DNA of 30,004 bases. Source: an uncultured Collinsella sp. (lineage in GTDB: Bacteria > Actinomycetota > Coriobacteriia > Coriobacteriales > Coriobacteriaceae). Each line of letters begins with the position of its first letter. The stretch's first letter is position 1. Both the position numbers and the translations under genes were made by a program. The notes under the pieces were generated by a model. The model worked only from the letters and a program-made list of their open reading frames with translations, was not told the DNA's origin and ran no database searches. This document shows, piece by piece, positions 16,129-22,938 of this stretch. The DNA is taken from contig UQXP01000017.1 in the NCBI GenBank assembly GCA_900545055.1, positions 1 to 30,004 on the forward strand. Reading direction: 5' to 3'.

Positions 16129-17066
16129 TGGTTGCTCCCGGGGCAGGTCTTTCCGCCGTTGCGATCGTCGGTCCGACGGCGGTTGGTAAGAGCGATGTTG
16201 CCGATCGTTTGGCCGCTCGTCTTTCGTCCGAAGTGCTGTCGTGCGATGCGATGCAAATCTATCGCGGCATGGATATCGGTACCGCAAAGATGGCGCCCGA
16301 TGAGTGTACGGCGCCGCTGCGTCTCGTCGACATTGTAGAGCCGGGTGTGGCATATTCTGCTGCGCTTTATCAGGCTGACGCTCGCGCGCATGTTGAGCGC
16401 TTGCTTGGCGAGGGCCGCCTGCCGGTGTTTTGCGGAGGTACGGGGCTATATCTCAAGGCAGCCCTCGATGAGATGGACTTTCCCTCGGGTGAACTTGAGG
16501 ACGATCGCCGTGCGGGCTATCAGGAGCTTGCCGAGCGTATTGGCGAGGAAGAACTGCATGCCCTGCTTGCCGAGCGCGATCCAGAATCGGCTGCTGTTAT
16601 TCATCCCCATAACGTGCGCCGTGTGATTCGTGCGCTCGAGATGCATGATGATGGTATCTCCTATGCACAGCAAAAAAGTCAGTTTAGTGTTCCGCGCGAG
16701 CATTATCATGCCCTATGGTTTGGCCTGACGCGTAATCGCGAGGTGCTCTACGAGCGCATTAATCTGCGCGTCGATCTGATGTTTGAGCAGGGTCTTGTCG
16801 ATGAGGTCCGCGGTCTTATGGACCAGGGGTTGGGGGATGCCCTGACGTCGATGCAGGCAATTGGTTATAAAGAGATCATCGATGCTTTCAATGGCGTGAT
16901 GAGCATGGATGAGGCTCGCGAACTCATTAAGATGCGTTCGCGTCGTTATGCCAAGCGTCAGCTTTCGTGGTTTAAGCGCGATGACCGTATCGTGTGGTTT
17001 GATATGGATGAATGTACGATCGATGAGGTCGTTGAGGATATCGTGCATCGTATTGAGGCTGCCTAA
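16128..17066 (+). CDS. miaA: tRNA dimethylallyltransferase MiaA
   Basis: A 312-residue enzyme that transfers the dimethylallyl group to N6 of A37, producing the substrate of MiaB. P-loop GPTAVGKS is at 15-22, followed by SCDAMQIYRGMDIGTAK, the FCGGTGLYLKA block and the RRYAKRQLSWFKRD motif near the C-terminus. The start overlaps the miaB stop (TAATG) and its stop overlaps hflX in the same way. In Clostridia mutS and mutL usually lie between miaB and miaA; they are missing here. Confidence 0.96.
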   Translation: MVAPGAGLSAVAIVGPTAVGKSDVADRLAARLSSEVLSCDAMQIYRGMDIGTAKMAPDECTAPLRLVDIVEPGVAYSAALYQADARAHVERLLGEGRLPVFCGGTGLYLKAALDEMDFPSGELEDDRRAGYQELAERIGEEELHALLAERDPESAAVIHPHNVRRVIRALEMHDDGISYAQQKSQFSVPREHYHALWFGLTRNREVLYERINLRVDLMFEQGLVDEVRGLMDQGLGDALTSMQAIGYKEIIDAFNGVMSMDEARELIKMRSRRYAKRQLSWFKRDDRIVWFDMDECTIDEVVEDIVHRIEAA

Positions 17067-18355
17067 TGGCCCGTTTCCCTCTTGTTCCCACGGCACCCGA
17101 GCCCGAGTGTGCCATTTTAGTTGGTGTTGAGTGGCGCGACAATGCATGGCCACTCGATCGCTCGCTTGATGAGCTGGAGCGTCTTGCCCACACAGCTGGT
17201 GCCCAGTGCGTGGCACGCTTGTCGCAGCGTTTGGTAAAGCCGTATCCTAAATCGTTTATCGGTTCCGGTAAGGTTGAAGAGCTGTGCGGCCTGGTGCATC
17301 GCATGGATGCCGATGTCGTTATTTTTGACGACGACCTGACCCCCTCGCAGCAATCCTATTTGGAGAAAGCCGTGGGCGAGCCGGTAAAGATTATCGATCG
17401 TACAGCACTGATCCTGGATATCTTTGGCCTGCATGCTCAGACGCGTGAGGGACGCCTGCAGGTACAGCTGGCACAGCTTCAATATTTGTTGCCTCGCCTG
17501 CGTGGCATGTGGAGCCATCTCGCCAAGGAGCAGACGCGCGGCGGCATCGGTTCACGTTTTGGTCAGGGCGAAAGTCAGCTCGAGGTCGACCGTCGCCTCA
17601 TTCGTAATAAGATTGCTGCGCTTCGTCGCGAGCTCAAGCAGGTTGAACAGCGTCGCGATGTTCAATCCAAGAGCCGCATCGAGTCACCGGCGTTTCGCGT
17701 CGCGTTGGCCGGTTATACCAATGCCGGTAAATCGACGTTGCTCAATCGCCTGACTGGCTCTACGGTACTTTCGCAGGACAAGCTGTTTGCTACGCTCGAC
17801 CCGACGACGCGCTCGTATCGTCTGCCCGGTGGACGTGGCATGACGATTACCGATACCGTTGGCTTTATTCAAAAGCTGCCGCATGGTCTGGTCGATGCTT
17901 TTAAATCGACGCTGTCCGAGGTTTTGGGTGCCGATCTAATTCTCAAAGTCGTAGATGCATCTGACGAGGACTATGAGCGGCAGCTTGAGGCTGTCGACCG
18001 CGTTCTTGATGAGATCGGCGCCGGAGAGCGTTTAACGTTGACCGTATTCAATAAAATCGATCTTCTCGACAGCGTTGATCGATTGAGTTTCCGTCGTCGT
18101 TATCCGGAAGCCGTTCTGTTCTCGGCCCAAACGGGCGAGGGGCTCGACGATCTCGTCGATCGCATTGCTCGCGAGGCAGCTGCCACCGATGTGTTGCTCT
18201 CCGCCGACATTCCATATCGTGAAGGTGCGCTCATCACACTCGTGCATGAGCAGGGAACCCTTTTGCACGAGGAATATCTTGAGGATGGCGTTCGCATTGT
18301 GGCGAAGTTGCCGGCTCGTATTGCACCGCGGCTCGAGCGCTATCGCACCGAGTAG
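17066..18355 (+). CDS. hflX: GTPase HflX
   Basis: A 429-residue ribosome-associated GTPase that splits or rescues stalled ribosomes. The HflX N-terminal domain (about 15-130) and linker helices with GPGE-like KEQTRGGIGSRFGQGESQLE precede the G domain: G1 GYTNAGKST at 216-224, G3 DTVGFIQKLP and G4 NKID. A C-terminal domain completes it. The start overlaps the miaA stop by one base (TAATG at 17064-17068). Its last 16 bases overlap the 3' end of the convergent membrane-protein gene, and I see no terminator between the two. Confidence 0.95.
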   Translation: MARFPLVPTAPEPECAILVGVEWRDNAWPLDRSLDELERLAHTAGAQCVARLSQRLVKPYPKSFIGSGKVEELCGLVHRMDADVVIFDDDLTPSQQSYLEKAVGEPVKIIDRTALILDIFGLHAQTREGRLQVQLAQLQYLLPRLRGMWSHLAKEQTRGGIGSRFGQGESQLEVDRRLIRNKIAALRRELKQVEQRRDVQSKSRIESPAFRVALAGYTNAGKSTLLNRLTGSTVLSQDKLFATLDPTTRSYRLPGGRGMTITDTVGFIQKLPHGLVDAFKSTLSEVLGADLILKVVDASDEDYERQLEAVDRVLDEIGAGERLTLTVFNKIDLLDSVDRLSFRRRYPEAVLFSAQTGEGLDDLVDRIAREAAATDVLLSADIPYREGALITLVHEQGTLLHEEYLEDGVRIVAKLPARIAPRLERYRTE

Positions 18356-19044
18356 ACGAGCTCCAAAATGCCCAGAATGATGGGCTGATGCAGCAGATAA
18401 AAGGGGAGTGCGTGACGTCCAAGGCTGGCGAGCGCCGGCAGGGGGTTGGCGTAGGCCCAGCTTGGGACGGTCTTATCGATTCCCTGCGCTATGTGTGCGG
18501 CGAAGTATCCTGTAAGATACATAAAGATAAACGGGATGATGGGGTAGTAATCACCTGAGACAAACCCAGGGCTCGGAAATCCCAGCCACGCCAGGTAGGG
18601 GACAGGGTAGGTCGTTTTGGGGATGCTCCAGGTGAGGGCGAACAACACAAGGCATAGGGGCATGCCCCATCTCGCCGATATCTTCTTAAGGACGGGATCG
18701 GTCAACGCCACGATGCCGGTACATGCGGCCATGCAGTAGATGATGCCAAAATTAACCGAATCGTCGACTGAGACAAGTGTTGTTGCCAACCAGACGACGA
18801 GTGCTGCTAAGGCGTATTTGGCGGCACGCTTGATATTGTTGCGCGAAAGGGTACACATCCAACCCGCGATAAACAAAAATACCCAGCTGATGCTGGCGCG
18901 CCAGATGTCTTGAAAGACTGACTGGGTAAACCAGGGCATATCCCAGCCGTACAGGTATGCGAGATCGTAGCAAGCGTGAAAACCTGCCATAGAAATCATC
19001 GTAAACCCGCGGACGGTATCAAAGATGGTGATGCGTTTTTGCAT
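18340..19044 (-). CDS. DUF1624/heparan-alpha-glucosaminide acetyltransferase-like membrane protein
   Basis: A 234-residue protein with six to seven predicted membrane helices. DTVRGFTMISMAGFHACYD at the N-terminus and GRHALPFYLLHQPI at the C-terminus are typical of the DUF1624 (HGSNAT-like) family of membrane acyltransferase relatives; conserved His and Arg-Gly residues are present. The substrate is unknown. Its ATG overlaps the lexA stop (TAATG on the minus strand, 19042-19046), so it is very probably co-transcribed and translationally coupled with lexA and would respond to the same SOS control. It runs convergently into hflX with a 16-bp overlap. Confidence 0.82.
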   Translation of the reverse strand: MQKRITIFDTVRGFTMISMAGFHACYDLAYLYGWDMPWFTQSVFQDIWRASISWVFLFIAGWMCTLSRNNIKRAAKYALAALVVWLATTLVSVDDSVNFGIIYCMAACTGIVALTDPVLKKISARWGMPLCLVLFALTWSIPKTTYPVPYLAWLGFPSPGFVSGDYYPIIPFIFMYLTGYFAAHIAQGIDKTVPSWAYANPLPALASLGRHALPFYLLHQPIILGILELVYSVR

Positions 19045-19688
19045 TACGAGAACCGGCGCATTAAACCGACAACTTTACCCAAAATAACGGGGTTCGTCGC
19101 ATAGATAGGCTCCATAGTGTCGTTCTCGGGCTGCAAGCGCACGCGCCCCTGCTCCTTGTAGAACGTCTTGACGGTCGCTGAACCATCAATCATGGCCACG
19201 ACAATTTCGCCGTTCATGGCACTCTTTTGTTCACGGACGATGATGTAATCGCCATTGAAGATGCCGACATTGATCATTGAGCTCCCATGCACCTCAAGGA
19301 TAAAGGAACCCTGATCAGTGGCGATTTCGGTCGGGATAGTAAACGTGTCTTCGATATTCTGCTCGGCCAGAATGGGAATCCCAGCCGCGACGCGACCAAC
19401 GAGCGGTAGCGAGACCGTTCCGCGAGGTGCGGTGGGCTCGTCAGATTTAGAAATTGAGACAGAGGAACCGTCCTCGTTAAAGAGTTCCAGGGCGCGCGGT
19501 TTGGTGGCATCGCGCTTGAGTAGCCCGCGCGCCTCCAGGGCAGATAGATGGGCGTGCACGGTGCTGGGGGAGGAAAGGCCCACGGCAGAAGCCATCTCAC
19601 GCACGCTGGGCGGATAACCCTTCTCCTGCTGATATTCCTTGATGAAGTCGTAAATTTGCTGCTGACGCTTGGTAATTTTGCGAGCCAT
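19044..19688 (-). CDS. lexA: SOS repressor LexA
   Basis: A 214-residue repressor. The N-terminal winged HTH (residues 1-65; PPSVREMASAVGLSSPSTVHAHL) binds SOS boxes. The self-cleavage site is A102-G103, the catalytic Ser is S137 (HGSSM) and the Lys is K174 (ATVK), with the same 37-residue spacing as in E. coli LexA (S119/K156). The ATG at 19688 was chosen for AGAGGA about seven bases upstream and for the conserved start MARKITKRQQ; an ATG at 19709 would add seven residues. Three LexA boxes at 19712-19781 separate it from the divergent TM-LysM gene, showing autoregulation. Confidence 0.97.
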   Translation of the reverse strand: MARKITKRQQQIYDFIKEYQQEKGYPPSVREMASAVGLSSPSTVHAHLSALEARGLLKRDATKPRALELFNEDGSSVSISKSDEPTAPRGTVSLPLVGRVAAGIPILAEQNIEDTFTIPTEIATDQGSFILEVHGSSMINVGIFNGDYIIVREQKSAMNGEIVVAMIDGSATVKTFYKEQGRVRLQPENDTMEPIYATNPVILGKVVGLMRRFS

Positions 19689-19711
19689 CAGGGCATCCTC
19701 TCTACCCATGT

Positions 19712-19725
19712 CAAACAAATGTTCG
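19712..19725. promoter_or_regulatory. LexA box 1 in the lexA/TM-LysM region
   Basis: CAAACAAATGTTCG matches CGAACNNNNGTTCG with one mismatch. It is 24 bp upstream of the lexA start codon and upstream of the -35 of the divergent gene. Confidence 0.8.
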
Positions 19726-19733
19726 AATTTTGC

Positions 19734-19761
19734 TTGACAGGAACAACTGTTCGAAGATAAT
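19734..19761 (+). promoter_or_regulatory. Promoter of the TM-LysM gene
   Basis: A perfect -35 TTGACA (19734-19739), 16-bp spacer and GATAAT (19756-19761). LexA box 2 lies inside the spacer and box 3 over the expected start of transcription, the same layout as at recA. Confidence 0.8.
19740..19753. promoter_or_regulatory. LexA box 2 in the lexA/TM-LysM region
   Basis: GGAACAACTGTTCG matches the SOS box with one mismatch. Its centre is exactly 28 bp from those of box 1 and box 3. Confidence 0.85.
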
Positions 19762-19767
19762 AATAAC

Positions 19768-19781
19768 CGAACATTCGTTCT
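19768..19781. promoter_or_regulatory. LexA box 3 in the lexA/TM-LysM region
   Basis: CGAACATTCGTTCT matches the SOS box with one mismatch. It covers the predicted transcription start of the TM-LysM gene. Confidence 0.82.
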
Positions 19782-19851
19782 CGCGCTAGACATTTTTGTC
19801 CGCGCGGCTTGATAAAACTGTTCTCAGCAAAACACGCGAGAGGAGAACATG

Positions 19852-20301
19852 ATGAACGCAACGAATATGGTCCAGGGAAACCTCGCCCTTAAGCTCGAGA
19901 CGCCTGCAGAACCCACTTTTACGGTTGTTCAGGGTGGCCGCTCCGGCTTTCAGCCTTTGACCGTAAAGCCTGCTCGCAATCAGCAGGCTGTAGTCGCGCC
20001 GGCCCGCGTTGCCCTGAAGGTTTCGACGATTGTCGCCGTTGCCGTTGCGCTTACGCTCTTCTTTGTCCTCGCTACGTCGGTCTTTAGCGCTCGTCACGCC
20101 GCGTATGCCGAGTCCGTTTCCAACGTTACCTACGAGACCATTCGCGTTCAGCCTGGCGATTCTCTTTGGTCTCTTGCCGAGGAATATCCAATCGAAGGCC
20201 TTTCCACGCAAGAGACTTCCGACATGATCCGTAACGTCAATCATCTGGAGCATGGTTCGCTCGCCGCCGGTGCGCATCTTAAGGTTCCGGCTCGTTCGTA
20301 A
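19852..20301 (+). CDS. Small TM-LysM protein, probable SOS division inhibitor (YneA/DivS-like)
   Basis: A 149-residue protein with a cytoplasmic N-terminus, one membrane helix (about 55-79) and an extracytoplasmic LysM domain (about 96-146; TIRVQPGDSLWSLAEEYP), which binds peptidoglycan. It is divergent from lexA, has three LexA boxes over its promoter, and precedes nrdR. This is the setting of yneA in Bacillus and divS in Corynebacterium, SOS-induced proteins that delay division; the function here is inferred from that context, as sequence outside the LysM is not conserved. The ATG at 19852 has AGGAG at 19841-19845 with six-base spacing; the ATG three bases earlier is too close to the site. 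Confidence 0.85.
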   Translation: MNATNMVQGNLALKLETPAEPTFTVVQGGRSGFQPLTVKPARNQQAVVAPARVALKVSTIVAVAVALTLFFVLATSVFSARHAAYAESVSNVTYETIRVQPGDSLWSLAEEYPIEGLSTQETSDMIRNVNHLEHGSLAAGAHLKVPARS

Positions 20302-20314
20302 TCATTATCGCGCT

Positions 20315-20358
20315 GCGCATGGTACCCTTGTTATCGTTTAAGAGGAGGTACCATGCGC
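20315..20358 (+). promoter_or_regulatory. Inverted repeat that buries the nrdR start codon
   Basis: GCGCATGGTACC (20315-20326) and GGTACCATGCGC (20347-20358) are perfect 12-bp inverted copies with a 20-nt loop. The right arm contains the last two bases of the GGAGG ribosome site (20344-20348) and the ATG (20353-20355). In RNA this would be a stable stem hiding the start; as DNA it could be an operator. See findings. Confidence 0.75.
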
Positions 20359-20796
20359 TGTCCCAAATGCGGCAAGGCACATACCCGCGTCGTTGATTCC
20401 CGTATGCAGGAGTCAAATAACACCATTAAGCGCCGTCGTGAATGCTGCTCGTGCAATTATCGCTTTACGACATTCGAGCGTTGCGAAGATCCTATCGAGG
20501 TTATTAAGTCAGACGGAACCAAGCAGCGGTTCGATCGCAATAAGCTGCTCGTCGGCTTGATGCGCGCCACCATCAAGCGCGATATCGACACTAAGAAGCT
20601 CAATGAGATTATCGATGACATCGAGGTCGAGCTGCGCTCTCGCACGCTGACGGCCGTCACGTCCCATGAGTTGGGTGACATGGTGCTCAAGCGCTTGGCC
20701 AAGATCGACAAGGTGGCCTACATTCGCTTTGCCTCGGTCTACCGTGATTTCAAAGACGTCGATGAGTTTCTGCAAGAGCTCGACAAGCTAAGGTGA
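20353..20796 (+). CDS. nrdR: Transcriptional repressor NrdR
   Basis: A 147-residue regulator of ribonucleotide reductase genes. An N-terminal zinc ribbon (C3, C6, C31, C34; MRCPKCGKAHTRVVDSR and RECCSCNYRFTTFE) binds NrdR boxes, and an ATP-cone (about 46-136) senses ATP/dATP. Length is normal. The ribosome site GGAGG is close and lies partly within an inverted repeat. The gene follows the SOS-controlled TM-LysM gene by 51 nt and precedes dut by 4 nt. The lexA-divS-nrdR order is known from Corynebacterium. Pairing nrdR with dut puts two dNTP-pool functions in one unit. Confidence 0.96.
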   Translation: MRCPKCGKAHTRVVDSRMQESNNTIKRRRECCSCNYRFTTFERCEDPIEVIKSDGTKQRFDRNKLLVGLMRATIKRDIDTKKLNEIIDDIEVELRSRTLTAVTSHELGDMVLKRLAKIDKVAYIRFASVYRDFKDVDEFLQELDKLR

Positions 20797-20800
20797 TTCC

Positions 20801-21244
20801 ATGTCCAACATTACCGTCAACATAAAGCGTCTCGACCCCACCGTTGAGCTTCCCAAATACGCCCATCCCACCGATGCCGGCTTGGATCTGCGCTCCAACG
20901 AGGACTGCGTCCTGAAGCCCTTCGAACGCCGTCTGGTCTCTACTGGGCTGGCCATCGCCCTGCCCGATGGCTACGCCGGCTTCGTCCAGCCCCGCAGCGG
21001 CTTGGCCATCAAGCAGGGCCTGTCTATAGTCAACACGCCGGGTCTCATCGACGCCCACTACCGAGGTGAGCTCAAAGTCATCCTCATTAACTTGGATCCC
21101 ACCAACAACGTCCAAATCAACAAAGGCGACCGCATAGCCCAACTCGTCATCCAAGAAGTCCCCTCGGTCAACCTCGTAGAAGTAGAAGAACTAGACGAAA
21201 CCGACCGAGGCAAAGGAGGCTTCGGCTCCAGCGGCGTCGCCTAG
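20801..21244 (+). CDS. dut: dUTP diphosphatase
   Basis: A 147-residue trimeric dUTPase that hydrolyses dUTP to dUMP, keeping uracil out of DNA. All five motifs are visible: HPTDAGLDLRS, PRSGLAIK, GLIDAHYRGELKV, GDRIAQLVIQ and RGKGGFGSSGV. The gene lies 4 nt after nrdR. From about 21040 to the stop the codon choice changes: CAA, AAA, GAA, CTA, GTA and ATA become common, unlike neighbouring genes that prefer CAG, AAG, GAG and CTG/CTC. The function is clear; the reason for the codon shift is not. Confidence 0.96.
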   Translation: MSNITVNIKRLDPTVELPKYAHPTDAGLDLRSNEDCVLKPFERRLVSTGLAIALPDGYAGFVQPRSGLAIKQGLSIVNTPGLIDAHYRGELKVILINLDPTNNVQINKGDRIAQLVIQEVPSVNLVEVEELDETDRGKGGFGSSGVA

Positions 21245-21260
21245 GGGCGCTCGTATCCCT

Positions 21261-21363
21261 CCCGCCCGGGGCTTACCTATATCATTCCATGCTCAAACAT
21301 TCTCGCGTCGCTTCGCTCGCTGCGAAACTGCGCGTGGAACGATATAGGTAAGCCCCGGGCGGG
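21261..21363 (+). repeat. Long-stem hairpin element, family A, copy 1
   Basis: Arms 21261-21289 and 21335-21363 pair over 29 bp with a single A/C mismatch, around a 45-nt loop beginning TGCTCAAACATTCTCGC and ending GCGAAACTGCGCG. The inner 12 bp of each arm (TATATCATTCCA / TGGAACGATATA) and the loop recur in copy 2; the outer arms do not. Confidence 0.88.
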
Positions 21364-21396
21364 CGGCTACTCGCTTGAAACAATATTTACTTTTCT

Positions 21397-21445
21397 AGTA
21401 AGCCGATGCGACAAAGGGGCTGTCCCTTTGTCGCATCGGCTTACT
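21397..21445 (+). terminator. 22-bp perfect hairpin, family B, copy 1; probable dut terminator
   Basis: The arm 21397-21418 pairs without mismatch with 21424-21445 around the loop GCTGT, followed by a T-rich tail (GTATTTATATTTTCC). The inner part GACAAAGGGGCTGTCCC recurs in the hairpin at 24774-24815. Confidence 0.75.
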
Positions 21446-21522
21446 GTATTTATATTTTCCTGTTTTACCTTTGCAGGTTCTAATGGAGGGGATACCGAAG
21501 TAGCTGCTAGTAAGTAAACGCA

Positions 21523-21626
21523 GCCGCTCTGCCGGAGCCGCCCTTATATCGTTCCACGCGCAGTTTCGCAGCGAAGCGAGAATGTTTGAGCATGGAATGA
21601 TATAAGGGCGGCTCCGGCAGAGCGGC
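21523..21626 (-). repeat. Long-stem hairpin element, family A, copy 2 (inverted)
   Basis: Arms 21523-21556 and 21593-21626 pair over 34 bp with one G-U pair around a 36-nt loop. Read on the minus strand, the inner arm and loop match copy 1 except that copy 1 has nine extra loop bases; the A-versus-C imperfection of the stem is in the same place. The outer arms (built on GCCGCTCTGCCGGAGCCGCC) are unrelated to those of copy 1. Confidence 0.88.
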
Positions 21627-21636
21627 GGACATTCGA

Positions 21637-22938
21637 CTAGCGGATATGCGCGGGCTTTCCGCCCCAGTAGAAGCGGCAGAAGGCTCGTTTGCGCTTTTGG
21701 GGCTTGCCTACGAGCTCCATGGTTGCGATGGCTATGTCTTCGGCTGCGTGGGGGCGGCGTAGTACTTCACCGTTGATGAGTAGGGCTTTGAGTGATTCGG
21801 GATGGTCGTGCAAGTGACGTAGGGTTACGATGAGTTCTCGTGCGGTGGTGACGTGCATGCTGGCGCCCATGCCGGTGAGCATCGTGGTGTTGGCCTTTTC
21901 CTGGCCGTATGATTTGCCCAGCAGGATCATCGGCAGATGCGCGCACAGGCACTCGGTGACGGTGAGTCCGCCCGATTTGAGGATTGCCAGGTCGCAGCCG
22001 TGCATGAGGGCCGCCATGTCGTCCACGTAGTCCAGAACTGTGACGTTTTCGAGCTTCATGGCGTCGAAGAGCGTCTTGAGGCGGGTGGCGTATTCCTTAT
22101 CCTTGCCCGGCAAAAAGACAAAGTGCATGTCCTCGAAGCTGCGCAGGAAGGGGAGTGTGCGGTCCATCTCCGCGCGAAAGCGAACGTACGGTTGAGGCAA
22201 ACTGGCACCGGCCATCACCAACACAACGGTCTTGTCAGCGGGGAGATTGAACTTCTCGAGTTCTTCCTCGCGATTGTAGTCCGTATCAAACCCGGCGCGA
22301 ATGGGGATGCCTGTAATGCGGATTTTGGTCTCGGGAACCTTACGGGGGCGAAGTGTCTCGGCCATAAACTCGTTGGCCACGCAGAACAGGTCGGTGTCCT
22401 TGTGGGGCCAAAAGCCTTCGACTTCATAGTCTGTTGGCACGCAAATGACGGGATAGTCGATGCCCGTAATGACGCGGGCGCCGACGGCAACATTGGCTGC
22501 TGTGATGTGCGTTGCGACCACGGCAATGGGCCTGCGGCTGCGGACATATTCGTTGAAGGCGGGGAACATGATTCGCGACCATGCCGTGCCGCCACCCCAG
22601 AGAAGATGTCCCGTAAGCGTATATCGCCAGGTCAGGTCGTAAATGGGGCGCGTGGCTCCCGTAAAAGAAGCCGCGGTTTTATTGCCGTCGAATTTAATAC
22701 GTCCAAAATCAAGGATATCGAGTACTTCAATCTCAACGTCATCGGGGATGCCATTGGTGCCGCGGATGAGGTCGAATGCCTGCGCAATCGCATTTGCGGC
22801 GGCTTTGTGGCCCGAGCCGACGGAGGCGTGCACGATGGTCACGAGAGGTTTTTGCTGGGCCAAGAGCGTGGTTTGCTCCGATTGGGGAGTGCTGTGCGTG
22901 AGCAGGGGAGCGTCGTCGCCCGTCTGCGTCTGATCCAT
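21637..22938 (-). CDS. GT28-type glycosyltransferase (MGDG synthase/UgtP-like)
   Basis: A 433-residue protein of the monogalactosyldiacylglycerol synthase / processive diacylglycerol glucosyltransferase group. The N-terminal acceptor-side motif HASVGSGHKAAANAIA is at 37-52 and the C-terminal nucleotide-sugar site LKSGGLTVTECLC at about 320-332, with THITAANVAVG and PTDYEVEGFWPHKDTDLFCV in between. Such enzymes transfer glucose or galactose from UDP-sugar to diacylglycerol at the membrane; which sugar is used is not visible. ATG at 22938 has GGGGAG about seven bases upstream; an in-frame ATG 39 bases earlier lacks a site. A short divergent region separates it from trxB. The 3' end abuts hairpin copy 2. 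Confidence 0.85.
   Translation of the reverse strand: MDQTQTGDDAPLLTHSTPQSEQTTLLAQQKPLVTIVHASVGSGHKAAANAIAQAFDLIRGTNGIPDDVEIEVLDILDFGRIKFDGNKTAASFTGATRPIYDLTWRYTLTGHLLWGGGTAWSRIMFPAFNEYVRSRRPIAVVATHITAANVAVGARVITGIDYPVICVPTDYEVEGFWPHKDTDLFCVANEFMAETLRPRKVPETKIRITGIPIRAGFDTDYNREEELEKFNLPADKTVVLVMAGASLPQPYVRFRAEMDRTLPFLRSFEDMHFVFLPGKDKEYATRLKTLFDAMKLENVTVLDYVDDMAALMHGCDLAILKSGGLTVTECLCAHLPMILLGKSYGQEKANTTMLTGMGASMHVTTARELIVTLRHLHDHPESLKALLINGEVLRRPHAAEDIAIATMELVGKPQKRKRAFCRFYWGGKPAHIR

Larger units (their letters stand above)
21245..21636. other. Gene-free convergent region with three large hairpins
   Basis: This 392-bp stretch between dut (+) and the glycosyltransferase gene (-) contains no supported gene. 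It holds two inverted copies of one long-stem element (21261-21363 and 21523-21626) and, between them, a separate 22-bp perfect hairpin (21397-21445). The octamer CTAGTAAG occurs at 21395-21402 and 21507-21514. The remaining sequence (21446-21520) is T-rich, then ordinary. Confidence 0.8.

Noticed and set aside
21245..21636. CRISPR array in the repeat-rich region
   Set aside because: The repeats are two inverted palindromic copies plus one different hairpin, without regular spacers or cas genes.
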